A stretch of DNA of 64,000 nt from SMAG-U1939 sp036376595. GTDB taxonomy: Bacteria > Chloroflexota > Ktedonobacteria > Ktedonobacterales > JADMIN01. Both the position numbers and the translations under genes were made by a program. The DNA is taken from assembly GCA_036376595.1 (NCBI GenBank), contig DASVAA010000184.1, positions 1-64,000 on the forward strand. The letters are read 5' to 3'. Below are positions 17,846-26,335 of the stretch, piece by piece; the stretch's first letter is position 1; each line of letters opens with the position of its first letter. Under the pieces are notes generated by a model that saw only the letters and a list, made by a program, of their open reading frames with translations, did not search any database and was not told where the DNA came from.

Positions 17846-18166
17846 TCATGATGACCTTTTTGATCGCCTGTTGAGCACATACTGTACCGAAGGGCTTATT
17901 GGCTTATCCGGGCGGTGAACGCAGCCATACCAACAACACGGGCGGCGCATGCCCTCTTTGAGCTCCGTGCGCACCCTTTCGACATGCTGCCTTCGGGTTT
18001 CCGGCTTCTTTACGGAGATGGTCCAGCATATCCATTCATTGCGCGCAAGCGGCGTCAGATCCTCCCAAACCGCGAGCGCCTCCGCGTCAGCAGCGAGGGT
18101 TTCCCGTAAGTCCTCTGGCAAGTCGTGGACAGCCCCACCGGAGATGTTGTTTTGGCTCATACTCAT
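17846..18166 (-). CDS. YdeI/OmpD-associated family protein
   Basis: A 106-residue protein. DLPEDLRETLAADAEALAVWEDLTPLARNEWICWTISVKKPETR matches the OmdA/YdeI family core, in which the segment after LARNEW is a conserved helix. The cellular role is not established. Starts at 18166 and 18160 are both possible and neither has a strong site. Confidence 0.65.
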   Translation of the reverse strand: MSMSQNNISGGAVHDLPEDLRETLAADAEALAVWEDLTPLARNEWICWTISVKKPETRRQHVERVRTELKEGMRRPCCWYGCVHRPDKPISPSVQYVLNRRSKRSS

Positions 18167-18403
18167 AAGCCCATACTGACACAAACAGCCGTCTCTTGCA
18201 AGGGTTGCGGGAGCTCGTGACGTCTGCGCTGTGCTTGTCTTCTTCCGTGCCGAATGCACCAACATGGTGCCTGGCGCCGAACACCGCGCGGAAGATTACG
18301 ACATGGTGACCGATGAGTTAGCGGAAACGGGCACAGGGCAGACCACCTTGACGGCGATCCAGAGTAACAGTCCGACGCAGCGGGATGCCGACAGCACGGC
18401 ACA

Positions 18404-19552
18404 CTATTCCATAACCGCTCTGTAGGTTTCGGGGTCGGTCGCGCCTTCCGTCGAGATCACAACCACGTGAGACTGGGGCGTCAAGCCGAGCAGTTCCCGA
18501 TGCTCTTCGCGGTCGGGTCCGGTCAGCAGCGCAAGCAGACCGGCTAAACCCGCCGCTCCCGTTTCACCAGAGACAACGCCCGCGTGTGCCAGTGCGCGCA
18601 TGGCCTCGCGCGCCCACTCGTCGTCAACGGCGACGAATACGTCGAGTCCCCTGGAAAGCACCGGCCACGCGACGAGCGAGGGAACGCCGCAGCGGAGTCC
18701 GGCCATGATCGTGTGGTGCGGGCCGGGAAGCTCGACGATGCGCCCGGCCTGCGCTGACGCGAGGATGCAGTCCGCGCCGAGCGGCTCGACGCCCACAAGC
18801 TTTGGCTTCTCGGCCAGCTCGGGCCGCCGCTCGTGCCACACCACAGCGGTCGCCAGGCCGCCAACGCCCATCTGCACCGCCACAAGGTCCACGTGCGTAT
18901 CGCCGTGTCGGGCGAGCTGCTCGTCTAGCTCGCGCAGGATGGTGGTGTAGCCCTCCATGATCCAGTGGGGCACCTCGGTGTAGCCTGCCCAGGCGGCATC
19001 GCAGATCACCACCGCGCACTCTGAAGCCAGCGCCGCCGACGCCGCGACGGCCTCGTCGTAGCTGCCGTCCACGACCGTGACCTTGGCCCCTTCGTCGGCG
19101 ATCGCATCAATCCGCGCCGGAGCCATGTCCCGCGGCACGAGAATGTGCGCCTCGAAGCCCAGGAGCCGTGCCATGCGGGCGACCGCACGGCCGTGGTTGC
19201 CGTCCGTCGCCGCTACCATCGTGAGGGGCTTGAGCGGTGCGAAGCGGTCCTTCAGGTCCTGGAAGGTGTCCCACGGCGCGATCGCGGCGCCGATCCTCTT
19301 GAGGAGCGCGCGATAGACGGCCCACGACGCTCCCAGGAATTTGAATGCGGGCAGGCCGAAGCGACGCGATTCGTCTTTGACCCACACTTTGCCAACGCCA
19401 AGCGTGGCCGCAATGTGTGGCGCATCGATCAGTGGCGATGGCTCGTAGCCGGGGAGCTTCTGGTGAAAGGCAAACGCGTCGCGACCTGGCAAATCCCCGC
19501 CTAGGCTCAAGCTGGCACGGGAATTCACAAGGACCCTGGTGTGGTTCGGCAT
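18404..19552 (-). CDS. Diaminopropionate ammonia-lyase-like PLP enzyme
   Basis: A 382-residue fold-type II PLP enzyme. WVKDESRRFGLPAFKFLGASWA places the cofactor lysine at Lys71, and ATDGNHGRAVA is the phosphate-side loop. PGYEPSPL and VGVEPLGADC match diaminopropionate ammonia-lyase (DpaL), which makes pyruvate and ammonia from 2,3-diaminopropionate. A threonine dehydratase-like role is the alternative. GAGGAG precedes ATG 19552. It is a monocistronic-looking minus-strand gene. Confidence 0.8.
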   Translation of the reverse strand: MPNHTRVLVNSRASLSLGGDLPGRDAFAFHQKLPGYEPSPLIDAPHIAATLGVGKVWVKDESRRFGLPAFKFLGASWAVYRALLKRIGAAIAPWDTFQDLKDRFAPLKPLTMVAATDGNHGRAVARMARLLGFEAHILVPRDMAPARIDAIADEGAKVTVVDGSYDEAVAASAALASECAVVICDAAWAGYTEVPHWIMEGYTTILRELDEQLARHGDTHVDLVAVQMGVGGLATAVVWHERRPELAEKPKLVGVEPLGADCILASAQAGRIVELPGPHHTIMAGLRCGVPSLVAWPVLSRGLDVFVAVDDEWAREAMRALAHAGVVSGETGAAGLAGLLALLTGPDREEHRELLGLTPQSHVVVISTEGATDPETYRAVME

Positions 19553-19785
19553 GGCCTGCACTCCTCTGAGTTCCCACGTTGTGCGGAGCATGTTACGCAC
19601 CTTCGCCGATGAGAACGGCGAGAGACAAGCAAACGCGCCTCTACAGTACAGTTCTCGCCGCAGGTCCTGCTCGCCTATGGGGTCACGTTGTGGCCGACCG
19701 ACACGCGGCTGGCACGCGATATGATACGGCTGACCGGGCGAGCGTGGCGAAGCGGCCCGCCAGTCCCATGTAGGAGGTCTATCAC

Positions 19786-20079
19786 ATGGGTTGCCTACTC
19801 GCGCTGCTCGCCCGCGTCGGGCTGCTGGTCATCTGGCTGCAGACGCCGCTGGTGAAGAACGGGTTTCATGACGGCTGGATTCTGCCACTCCTTGGCATCA
19901 TCTTCCTGCCGATAACGACGCTCTCGTATGTGGTGGTCTATGCGCTTGGCAACGGTACCGTAACCGGAGCGGCATGGCTGTGGGTGGTGCTGGGCTTGCT
20001 CTTCGATCTCGGCCTGCACAGCTCCGGCTTCTCCAGCAACCGGACCCGCGTCCGTCGCTATCGGACGGCGAGCCAATAG
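19786..20079 (+). CDS. Small membrane protein
   Basis: A 97-residue protein with three hydrophobic stretches (residues 1-20, 31-53, 60-80) and a basic C-terminal tail. AGGAGG lies 8 bases before the ATG, so translation is credible. The family was not recognised. Confidence 0.6.
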   Translation: MGCLLALLARVGLLVIWLQTPLVKNGFHDGWILPLLGIIFLPITTLSYVVVYALGNGTVTGAAWLWVVLGLLFDLGLHSSGFSSNRTRVRRYRTASQ

Positions 20080-20153
20080 CGGACGATCCAACAAGAGGGC
20101 TGGGAGTGCCCTTTCGCCGGTCATCCGCTCTCTTCAGCCCGCGCCTCACACGC

Positions 20154-20930
20154 CTAATCGCTCAGTTCGCTCTTCCCCGCGCGGGTAAGCTCTTGGAGCC
20201 GCGGCTCGATGTCGGCGGCCATACGTGCAAGCTCGGGCTGGTGCGCGGTCTCGCGGAGCAGCCCCGTGATGGCGACGCCGAGCGCGCGCAGCAGTTCATT
20301 GGGGTCCAGCGACCGCGCCAGCGCACTCTGGAAGGTGCCATGCACGTCGGCGGGCAGATCGTCGAAGCCCCGGCCCTCGCGCGCCGGCAGGCCGCGGTGC
20401 AGACACGCGAGGTGCAGCGCATAGTCGCGGACCCCGCTGAGCCAGTATTCAGCCTGCCAGACCCGCCCACGCTCGATGCAAAAACGGGCGCGGAGCGCGT
20501 GATGCACCGCGTAGCCAAAGAGCTCGTGCGGCGACGGCGGCGGGGTGTACGGTTTGGTGACGGCCTCGCCGAAGAGGAGACGAAACTTTGGACTGGTGGC
20601 GCCGAAGGCTGAGGCTGGCGTGAACGACAGGTCGAACTGCAGGCAGCCTGGGAGCAGGAAGACGCGATAGAGGCTGGCTCCGGCAGGCAGATCGAAGAGC
20701 GTGATCGCGTGGAATTCGTCGGCGAGGGTACGCGTCCAGACGTCGAGTACGTCCAGCACGGGCACACCATCCACGACCGCAAAGGTCAGATCCAGGTCGG
20801 ACCATCGATCCCCCTCATGGAGGGCGAGGGAGCCGACGACCGCACCGGCGACGACACGCGGATCACTGGCCGCCAGCGCGAGCACGCGATCGCGCACGCG
20901 GTTACGATCCTCGACACTGAACAGGCCCAT
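20154..20930 (-). CDS. Nucleotidyltransferase-fold protein
   Basis: A 258-residue protein. GSLALHEGDRWSDLDL near residue 33 is the GS-x8-DxD catalytic motif of pol-beta-type nucleotidyltransferases, as in antibiotic adenylyltransferases. An all-helical C-terminal domain follows. ATG 20930 has AGGAG upstream. The target, whether small molecule, tRNA or protein, is unknown. No partner HEPN gene adjoins it. Confidence 0.72.
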   Translation of the reverse strand: MGLFSVEDRNRVRDRVLALAASDPRVVAGAVVGSLALHEGDRWSDLDLTFAVVDGVPVLDVLDVWTRTLADEFHAITLFDLPAGASLYRVFLLPGCLQFDLSFTPASAFGATSPKFRLLFGEAVTKPYTPPPSPHELFGYAVHHALRARFCIERGRVWQAEYWLSGVRDYALHLACLHRGLPAREGRGFDDLPADVHGTFQSALARSLDPNELLRALGVAITGLLRETAHQPELARMAADIEPRLQELTRAGKSELSD

Positions 20931-21188
20931 GACCATGCTCCTGTTGCTGGTTGCAAGCGCCCACGTCGCGCGCCTGTTGCGAAACGAAGTATCTCGTCTC
21001 GGGCGTAAGAGCAGAACCTCGCGGAGCATTGTACACCGGCGGCACGCGCATCAGTGGCGCCGATACGCTGCCGACGTGCGCCTTGACACAAAGACTCACG
21101 CCGCATTTGGGGAGTCTCGGCACGCAACGCATCCCCACCTGACTCGTACATAATGGAGCGCAGGGTCTCACAATGCAGGAGGCAGAGG

Positions 21189-21350
21189 ATGTACCGATAC
21201 AACGGACCAGGCTGGGGCTGGGGACGCAGATGGGGCCGGGGCTGGGGCTGGCGCCCAGGGTGCTTGGGCTTGCTCCTCCTTATCCTGGGGCGATCGCTCT
21301 TTGGCCGGCGAAGGTATGGCCGCGGCGGCTATGGTGGATGGTGGTGGTGA
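21189..21350 (+). CDS. Gly/Trp/Arg-rich small membrane-associated protein
   Basis: A 53-residue protein. A perfect AGGAGG lies 6 bases before the ATG. The N-terminal third is GWGWGRRWGRGWGW-like, followed by a hydrophobic CLGLLLLILGRSLF segment and an RRRYGRGGYGG tail. The aromatic-basic flanks around one short helix suggest interface or membrane insertion. The function is unknown. Confidence 0.55.
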   Translation: MYRYNGPGWGWGRRWGRGWGWRPGCLGLLLLILGRSLFGRRRYGRGGYGGWWW

Positions 21351-21457
21351 GCGGTGCCCGTTGCGCCGGAGGTCGGAGCATCATTTGAGGCTGTCTGGAT
21401 AGGCCATGGCATCCGTCTGGGCAGTCAGGCTGCCTCTATCGGGCGAAGGATGCGGGG

Positions 21458-22078
21458 ATGCCCCTGCAAAATCGGGTGACGCCGTATGGCGCGATCGTCG
21501 CCATTCCGGAGCGCGGCCTGCTGATGGGCAATCGCGGCATTTTGCACGACGATAACCGCCGTCTCGTGCGCGCATGGCAGGTTCGGCGCTGGATCGCCTG
21601 CCGGACTGAGTTTCGGGGGCGCCACCGCCAGGTGATGCGGCCCCACTCGTACACCGAGCTGTTCTTCCTCGACGAGGCAACGGCGTTTGCCGCCGGCCAC
21701 CGCCCGTGCGCTGAGTGCCGCTACGCCGACTACCAACACTTCAAAGCTGCCTGGGCAGCGGGGGTTGGCGAGCCGGGCGGAGCCGACCAGATGGACGCGG
21801 TGCTGCATGCCGACCGGCTGGAGGGCCGCGGGAGCCGGGCGCACAAGCGCCACTATGAGGACCAGCTCGCCGCGCTGCCAGAGGGTACGTTCATTAGCCT
21901 GGACGGCATAGCATGGCTGCTGTGGCGCGGGAAGCTCCTGATGTGGTCAGCAGCGGGCTACCGTGAGCGGCGGGCGCTGCTATCAGCCGCTAGCCCGGTC
22001 GAGGTCCTGACGCCCCGCTCGCTCGTCGCCGTCCTGCGGGCGGGCTATGCGCTCGGGGTGCATCCCAGCGTCGGGTGA
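21458..22078 (+). CDS. Conserved hypothetical protein with an Ada-like CxxC segment
   Basis: A 206-residue protein. It begins NRVTPYGAIVAIPERGLLMGNRGILHDDNRR and contains FFLDEATAFAAGHRPCAECRYADY, which resembles the metal-binding CxxC turn of Ada-type domains. The sequence is rich in Arg and His, which would fit nucleic-acid contact. A family name was not recognised, so no function is assigned. The start has no convincing Shine-Dalgarno. Confidence 0.6.
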   Translation: MPLQNRVTPYGAIVAIPERGLLMGNRGILHDDNRRLVRAWQVRRWIACRTEFRGRHRQVMRPHSYTELFFLDEATAFAAGHRPCAECRYADYQHFKAAWAAGVGEPGGADQMDAVLHADRLEGRGSRAHKRHYEDQLAALPEGTFISLDGIAWLLWRGKLLMWSAAGYRERRALLSAASPVEVLTPRSLVAVLRAGYALGVHPSVG

Positions 22079-22119
22079 ACCGCATCAGCGTGCTCGCTCA
22101 CCCTTTGTGTCCATTGCCC

Positions 22120-23703
22120 TCATCCACCGTACTGGCTCCACGCTCCGCGCGCATAGTGCAGCAGGACGGTGCTGCCCATTGAGGCAGGCGGCGTTGCCAC
22201 GGGGTGGTAGCTGCCGATCGCCCAGTAGTCGCCTGCCGCTGCCCGCGCCATCAAGCCGTACTCTAGCAGCACTGTGACGTCGGGCCAGGGCCAGGCGACG
22301 GTCTGCCAGCGGCCGCCGACGTCGTGTTGCAGCAGGCCCACCCTCAGCTCGAAGGGATTGCTCGGCTGCATGGTGGTTGCGGTCATCGCCCAGCCGTCGC
22401 CTGCGCCGAACATCACCACGTCCTGCGCCTGTGGGTTCGCGCCCACGTCCACCGGCGTCCAAGTGTGGCCGTCGTAGCGCAGCATCAATGTGCGCATGTG
22501 CAGCGGGCTGTTGTCGGACGCCCAGGTAGTCCCGCTCATCCAGCCCTGCGACGGCGTGACGGTGCCGAAGCTGCCGAGGCGAAGGTCGTGCTGCATGACG
22601 GTGGCGGAGACCCACTTGCCGGCCTGATAGTGCGCGATGTACGACGGCTCGTCGGTGTTGTTCAGGCCGCCGGTGACCCATATATCGTCCGGCCCTACCG
22701 GCGCCAGGTCGTTGACCGAGAAATACGGCGGGGTGACCAGCGACCACGTACCGGCCTGATAGTGCGCCAGTGTGGTGAAGTCCGTCTTCTGGCCGTTCAC
22801 CGTGCGCTGTGTGAGAAGCTCCAGCCATCCATCGTTCGGCGAGAGCATCCACACGCGATAGATGGCCCCCGCCGCCGTCACGCTCGCTGGCAGCGTCATC
22901 GGTTGCCACACCCCGCCCGATTCGTGCAATAAGAAGCTGCGCGAGTAGTCATCCGTCTCGCCCGTCGCCCAGGCTTCGCCATCCGGGAGCACCGAGAGAC
23001 CGATGATCTGCATGTGCTGAAGCTGCGCATCCACCAGCGCCCAGCGGCAGTGACTGTAGTGCAGGATCACGCCTGTCGTCTGCCACGGCAAGATGCTATC
23101 CTGCGTCCAGCCGACCGCCCAGCCCTCCTGCGGCGAGGTCATCTCCAAGGCAGAGAGATTGGTGTGCGGCGGGATCTGCGCAGAAATCTGCTTTGCGGTG
23201 CATCCGGCGGGCGTGGGCGATGCGACCATCGGCGTCACGCCCTTGGTCTGACGCCCGCGTGCCATCCAGCCGAAGATCGCGACGCTCAGCACGGCGATCA
23301 CGAGCACCGCCGCGAGGGCCGGCAGCGCGCGTGCCCAGCCGCCCTGCGCTCGTGTCGTCGTCTGTGACCGGGATAGGAGCGCAGACTCGCGGGTCCATTG
23401 GGCTGTGTCGATCTGCGTCTCGTCGTGATCGTGCCTGATCATCGCTGCACTCCCCTCGTACTCGTGCTGCGCGGCGAGCCGCCGCGTGAGGTTGTCCCAA
23501 CCTGCCTCGAAGCCGTGTGGTGGCTGTGGGGTGGGGGCGCGCCGTGTAGCGGCCGCGAGCGTCTGCCATTCGGCCAACTCGGCAGCGCACGCCGCGCAGC
23601 CGCGCAGGTGCCGCTCGACCGCGAGGCGCCGCGGCTCGTCCAGCATGCCGGCGGCATACTCCGCGAGCAGAGCGCGGCAGCGGCGGCACTCGCCATCAGA
23701 CAT
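22120..23703 (-). CDS. Anti-sigma factor with large extracytoplasmic repeat domain
   Basis: A 527-residue protein starting at an ATG that overlaps the sigma gene's stop by 8 bases. Residues 1-45 are a zinc-binding anti-sigma domain (Cys6, Cys9, His32-x3-Cys36-x2-Cys39). A transmembrane helix lies near residues 128-148. The outer part has repeated SPQEGWAVG / SPNDGWLEL / GPDDIWVTG / TPSQGWMSG motifs every 50-60 residues, which look like blades of a beta-propeller. It should hold the sigma factor at 23696 inactive until an envelope signal acts. Confidence 0.82.
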   Translation of the reverse strand: MSDGECRRCRALLAEYAAGMLDEPRRLAVERHLRGCAACAAELAEWQTLAAATRRAPTPQPPHGFEAGWDNLTRRLAAQHEYEGSAAMIRHDHDETQIDTAQWTRESALLSRSQTTTRAQGGWARALPALAAVLVIAVLSVAIFGWMARGRQTKGVTPMVASPTPAGCTAKQISAQIPPHTNLSALEMTSPQEGWAVGWTQDSILPWQTTGVILHYSHCRWALVDAQLQHMQIIGLSVLPDGEAWATGETDDYSRSFLLHESGGVWQPMTLPASVTAAGAIYRVWMLSPNDGWLELLTQRTVNGQKTDFTTLAHYQAGTWSLVTPPYFSVNDLAPVGPDDIWVTGGLNNTDEPSYIAHYQAGKWVSATVMQHDLRLGSFGTVTPSQGWMSGTTWASDNSPLHMRTLMLRYDGHTWTPVDVGANPQAQDVVMFGAGDGWAMTATTMQPSNPFELRVGLLQHDVGGRWQTVAWPWPDVTVLLEYGLMARAAAGDYWAIGSYHPVATPPASMGSTVLLHYARGAWSQYGG

Positions 23704-24274
23704 CACGGGAGACCTCCTCTCGCGTCTCCGTCTCCGCACGCAGCCATGCCGCCAGCGCCTTGCGCGCCGCGTGCAGGCGGCTCTTGACCGTCCCGACAGG
23801 CACGTCGAGGACGCGCGCCGCTTCGTCGCACGAGAATCCGGCCGCGAAGACCAGCTCCAGCGCCTCGCGGTGCTTGGGGGAGAGGTGGCGCAGCGCATCT
23901 TCCAGCGTCAGGCGCTCGATGGCCGCGGTCTCAGGCCAAACGAGCGGCTCGGCGCTCTCGCCCTCCAGCAGCGCCGGGTCGCCAAGCGTGGCCGGGCGGC
24001 GCGAGCGCGAGCGCAGCATGTTGGCTGCCTGGTTGTGCGCGATGCGGAAGATCCACGCCGCGACGGGCGCGTCGCCGCGGTACGAGCCGGCGTGACGCCA
24101 GACGGCGACGAAGGCGTCTTGCAGCGCCTCTTCGGCCAGCATGGCGTCGCCCCAGGTGAGCTGCCACAGATAGCGCCACAGCCGCGGACGGTAGGCGGCG
24201 TAGAGCTGCCGCAGCGCGTCGTCGTCGCCAGCGGCGATGCGCGCGAGGAGACCCTGTTCGTCGTCAAGTGCCAT
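23696..24274 (-). CDS. ECF RNA polymerase sigma factor
   Basis: A 192-residue ECF sigma. Region 2 is LYAAYRPRLWRYLWQLTWGDAMLAEEALQDAFVAVWRH with AAWIFRIAHNQAANMLRSRSRR. Region 4 is LSPKHREALELVFAAGFSCDEAARVLDVPVGTVKSRLHAARKAL. AGGGAG precedes ATG 24274. The anti-sigma gene overlaps it, the classic cotranscribed pair. A 30-bp palindrome lies 60-90 bases upstream. Confidence 0.92.
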   Translation of the reverse strand: MALDDEQGLLARIAAGDDDALRQLYAAYRPRLWRYLWQLTWGDAMLAEEALQDAFVAVWRHAGSYRGDAPVAAWIFRIAHNQAANMLRSRSRRPATLGDPALLEGESAEPLVWPETAAIERLTLEDALRHLSPKHREALELVFAAGFSCDEAARVLDVPVGTVKSRLHAARKALAAWLRAETETREEVSRDV

Positions 24275-24335
24275 CAGCTCCCTGCCCCGTCCATCCGCTC
24301 TCTCGTCCCAGCCGCGCTCTTGCCCCGCACCGTGT

Positions 24336-24365
24336 GGCTGCCACGCCACCGGTGGCGTGGCAGCC
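24336..24365. repeat. Perfect 30-bp palindrome upstream of the ECF sigma gene
   Basis: The arms GGCTGCCACGCCACC and GGTGGCGTGGCAGCC pair perfectly with no loop. The position is in the 5' region of the sigma gene and 3' of the oppositely starting DUF1801 stretch. It could be an operator or a bidirectional hairpin. There is no U-tract. Confidence 0.8.
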
Positions 24366-24491
24366 TCTACACGCTACCGGATAGACACCGCACTGGTCTA
24401 CTCGGTTCACTCACTTGAGGTCGAGGCGATACCGGCTGAAGGTCTGATATCAGGAGAGGAGGATGACCGCAGCCGGTCTGAGAGCATTGGA

Positions 24492-24893
24492 CTATCGTGC
24501 TGATTGATTCTTGAACTTGCGCCAGCCGCCGGCCCGGTTGTTGGCGATCACGGCCTTGAAGAGGTTCAACAGTGCGCGCTCGTTGATGGTGTCGCCCCGG
24601 CGCACCTGAATCGCCCGCGCGGTCAGATTCCCCTGCCCCTGGTTGATGATGCCCTCGGGATCGGGTGCGATGGGGTCATAGATGAACACGTTGACGTGGT
24701 CCTTGGCCGCCAGCAGCGCACAGATATTGCCATCTAGCGTAAAGTAGGGCCGGTTGGTGCGCTTGACCGTCTCCGTGACGGCCGGGTCGGCGGCGTGCGC
24801 CAGGTCCCGCACGCGGCGGCAGATGTCCTGCTGCCAGTCGGCGAGAGAGCTGATGTACTGTTCAACGCGGGGATCGGTGGGGTACGCAGTCAT
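24492..24893 (-). CDS. DUF1801 family protein
   Basis: A 133-residue DUF1801 member (RRVRDLAHAADPAVTETVKRTNRPYFTLDGNICALLAAKDHVNVFIYD). It shares the helix plus strand layout of the protein at 17369. The function is unknown. Its gene probably shares a transcript with osmC 25 bases upstream. Shine-Dalgarno is weak. Confidence 0.75.
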   Translation of the reverse strand: MTAYPTDPRVEQYISSLADWQQDICRRVRDLAHAADPAVTETVKRTNRPYFTLDGNICALLAAKDHVNVFIYDPIAPDPEGIINQGQGNLTARAIQVRRGDTINERALLNLFKAVIANNRAGGWRKFKNQSAR

Positions 24894-24918
24894 GGGAGTG
24901 TGCTCGCTTGCGTGCTCG

Positions 24919-25353
24919 TCACTCGCCGCTCTCGACGATGCGATAGCTGGTCGTCACCGTCGCGGTCTTGTTGAGCGTGTTCTCGACGCCGCAATACTTC
25001 GTGTCAGAGAGCAAAATCGCGCGCTCGACCGCGGAGGCGGCGATGTTATGGCCGGTGAGCACGTGCTCGACGGTGATTTCGGTGTAGACCTGCGGATGTT
25101 GCTCGGCGCGTGCGCCATGCACCCGCACTTCGTAGGCGCGCACGTCCTGGTGCATCTTGCGCAGGATGCTGACCACATCCATCCCGGTGCAGCCGGCCAG
25201 CGCCACCAGCAGCATCTCCATTGGCGAGGGGCCGCTGTCCTCGCCGCCATCCGTCGCGCGCACGTCGAGCCGGATGGCGTGTCCTGAGCCGGTCGTCACG
25301 TCAAAGGCCATCGGCGCCATCCACACGCCGGTCGCGTCGCCTTGCTTCGCCAT
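24919..25353 (-). CDS. OsmC/Ohr-family peroxide reductase
   Basis: A 144-residue OsmC-like protein with both redox cysteines: one in LVALAGCTGMDVVSIL and one in LSDTKYCGVENTL. The family reduces organic hydroperoxides. GGGAAGGG precedes ATG 25353. Ohr or OsmC proper cannot be told apart here. Confidence 0.85.
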   Translation of the reverse strand: MAKQGDATGVWMAPMAFDVTTGSGHAIRLDVRATDGGEDSGPSPMEMLLVALAGCTGMDVVSILRKMHQDVRAYEVRVHGARAEQHPQVYTEITVEHVLTGHNIAASAVERAILLSDTKYCGVENTLNKTATVTTSYRIVESGE

Positions 25354-25493
25354 GGTATGCCCTTCCCTTCGTATCCCCCCGGATGCTCCAGTCACTCCCC
25401 CACCGTGCCCTGGTTGCGATCGGACGGGACACCGCTCGCACCGTCCGCTGCTCAGCTCAGACTATACGACGAGATGCATACCGCCCGACGCGC

Positions 25494-25522
25494 TTGCCCT
25501 CGGTCCGCGAGCGGTGTATACT
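25494..25522 (+). promoter_or_regulatory. Probable promoter of rplI
   Basis: TTGCCC (25494-25499) and TATACT (25517-25522) are 17 bases apart, about 105 bases before the L9 start. Confidence 0.5.
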
Positions 25523-25631
25523 CGAATCCGTGCGCCCAGTAGACCGCGCGCAGTCCCAGGCCGGGAGCATATGCGGCACGCGCGGCACGAGCACCTGGGT
25601 GCAGCGCATTGCAAGGGGAGCGTTTGAGATT

Positions 25632-26177
25632 ATGAAGGTGATCTTGCTACATGAGGTGCCGGGGCTGGGCAAGCCCGGCGATGTGAAGGACGTGGCGCCC
25701 GGCTACGCCCGCAACTATCTGCTGCCGCGCCAACTGGTGACGGTGGCGACCGCCGGGGCGCTGGCGAACTTGCAGCAGCGGGTCGCGGCGGCACAGGCGC
25801 GGGCCGCGAAGCAGCGCGCGGGCAACGAGTCGCTGGCCGAGAAGCTGGGCAATTCGGTGCTGACCTTCGCCGTGCGCGTGGGGCGCGGCGACCGCCTCTA
25901 TGGCTCCGTCACCAGCCAGGATATTGCCGGCGCGCTGCTGGAGCTGGAGCACCTCAGCATCGATCGCCGTCTGATCCAGCTCAAGGAGCCGCTGCGCGCG
26001 CTGGGTGAGTTCGAGGTGCCGGTGCGCATTGCCTCGGGCATCGAGCCGAAGGTCAAGGTGCGCATCATCTCGCGCGAGGCCGCCGAAGCAGGCGCCTCGA
26101 CGCCCACGGTCGCAGCAGTCGCCGCCGACGAGGCACCGGCTGAGACTGCCACCGCGGAAGCCGCGGCCGAAGAGTAG
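25632..26177 (+). CDS. rplI: 50S ribosomal protein L9
   Basis: A 181-residue L9. The signature GLGKPGDVKDVAPGYARNYLLPRQ opens the N domain that binds 23S rRNA, a long helix links it, and the C domain follows. The last 30 residues are an Ala/Glu-rich extension beyond the usual 150. The usual rpsF-ssb-rpsR neighbours are absent. The stop codon lies inside a palindromic repeat. Confidence 0.96.
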   Translation: MKVILLHEVPGLGKPGDVKDVAPGYARNYLLPRQLVTVATAGALANLQQRVAAAQARAAKQRAGNESLAEKLGNSVLTFAVRVGRGDRLYGSVTSQDIAGALLELEHLSIDRRLIQLKEPLRALGEFEVPVRIASGIEPKVKVRIISREAAEAGASTPTVAAVAADEAPAETATAEAAAEE

Positions 26178-26196
26178 GGGCGTACGGCGTACGCCC
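26174..26196. repeat. Palindromic repeat (family A variant) covering the rplI stop codon
   Basis: GTAG precedes arms GGGCGTAC and GTACGCCC across GGC. The TAG of GTAGG is the rplI stop. Further GGCGTACGCC-like pieces follow to about 26250. Confidence 0.8.
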
Positions 26197-26335
26197 GTCT
26201 TCGCACTCGGCGTACGCCAGCTTTCCTCCGCGGTGTACGCCCTCCACCGCATTTAGCAAGCGCCCAGGCGAATTGGCATGGAAGATGCATTCCCACCCTG
26301 TGCAAGCACAGACCGCAAGGGAGGATGCACCATCC

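Noticed and set aside
21147..21154. TACATAAT as a -10 for the 53-residue protein
   Set aside because: No -35 at 16-18 bases. The nearby TTGACA at 21083 is far too distant.
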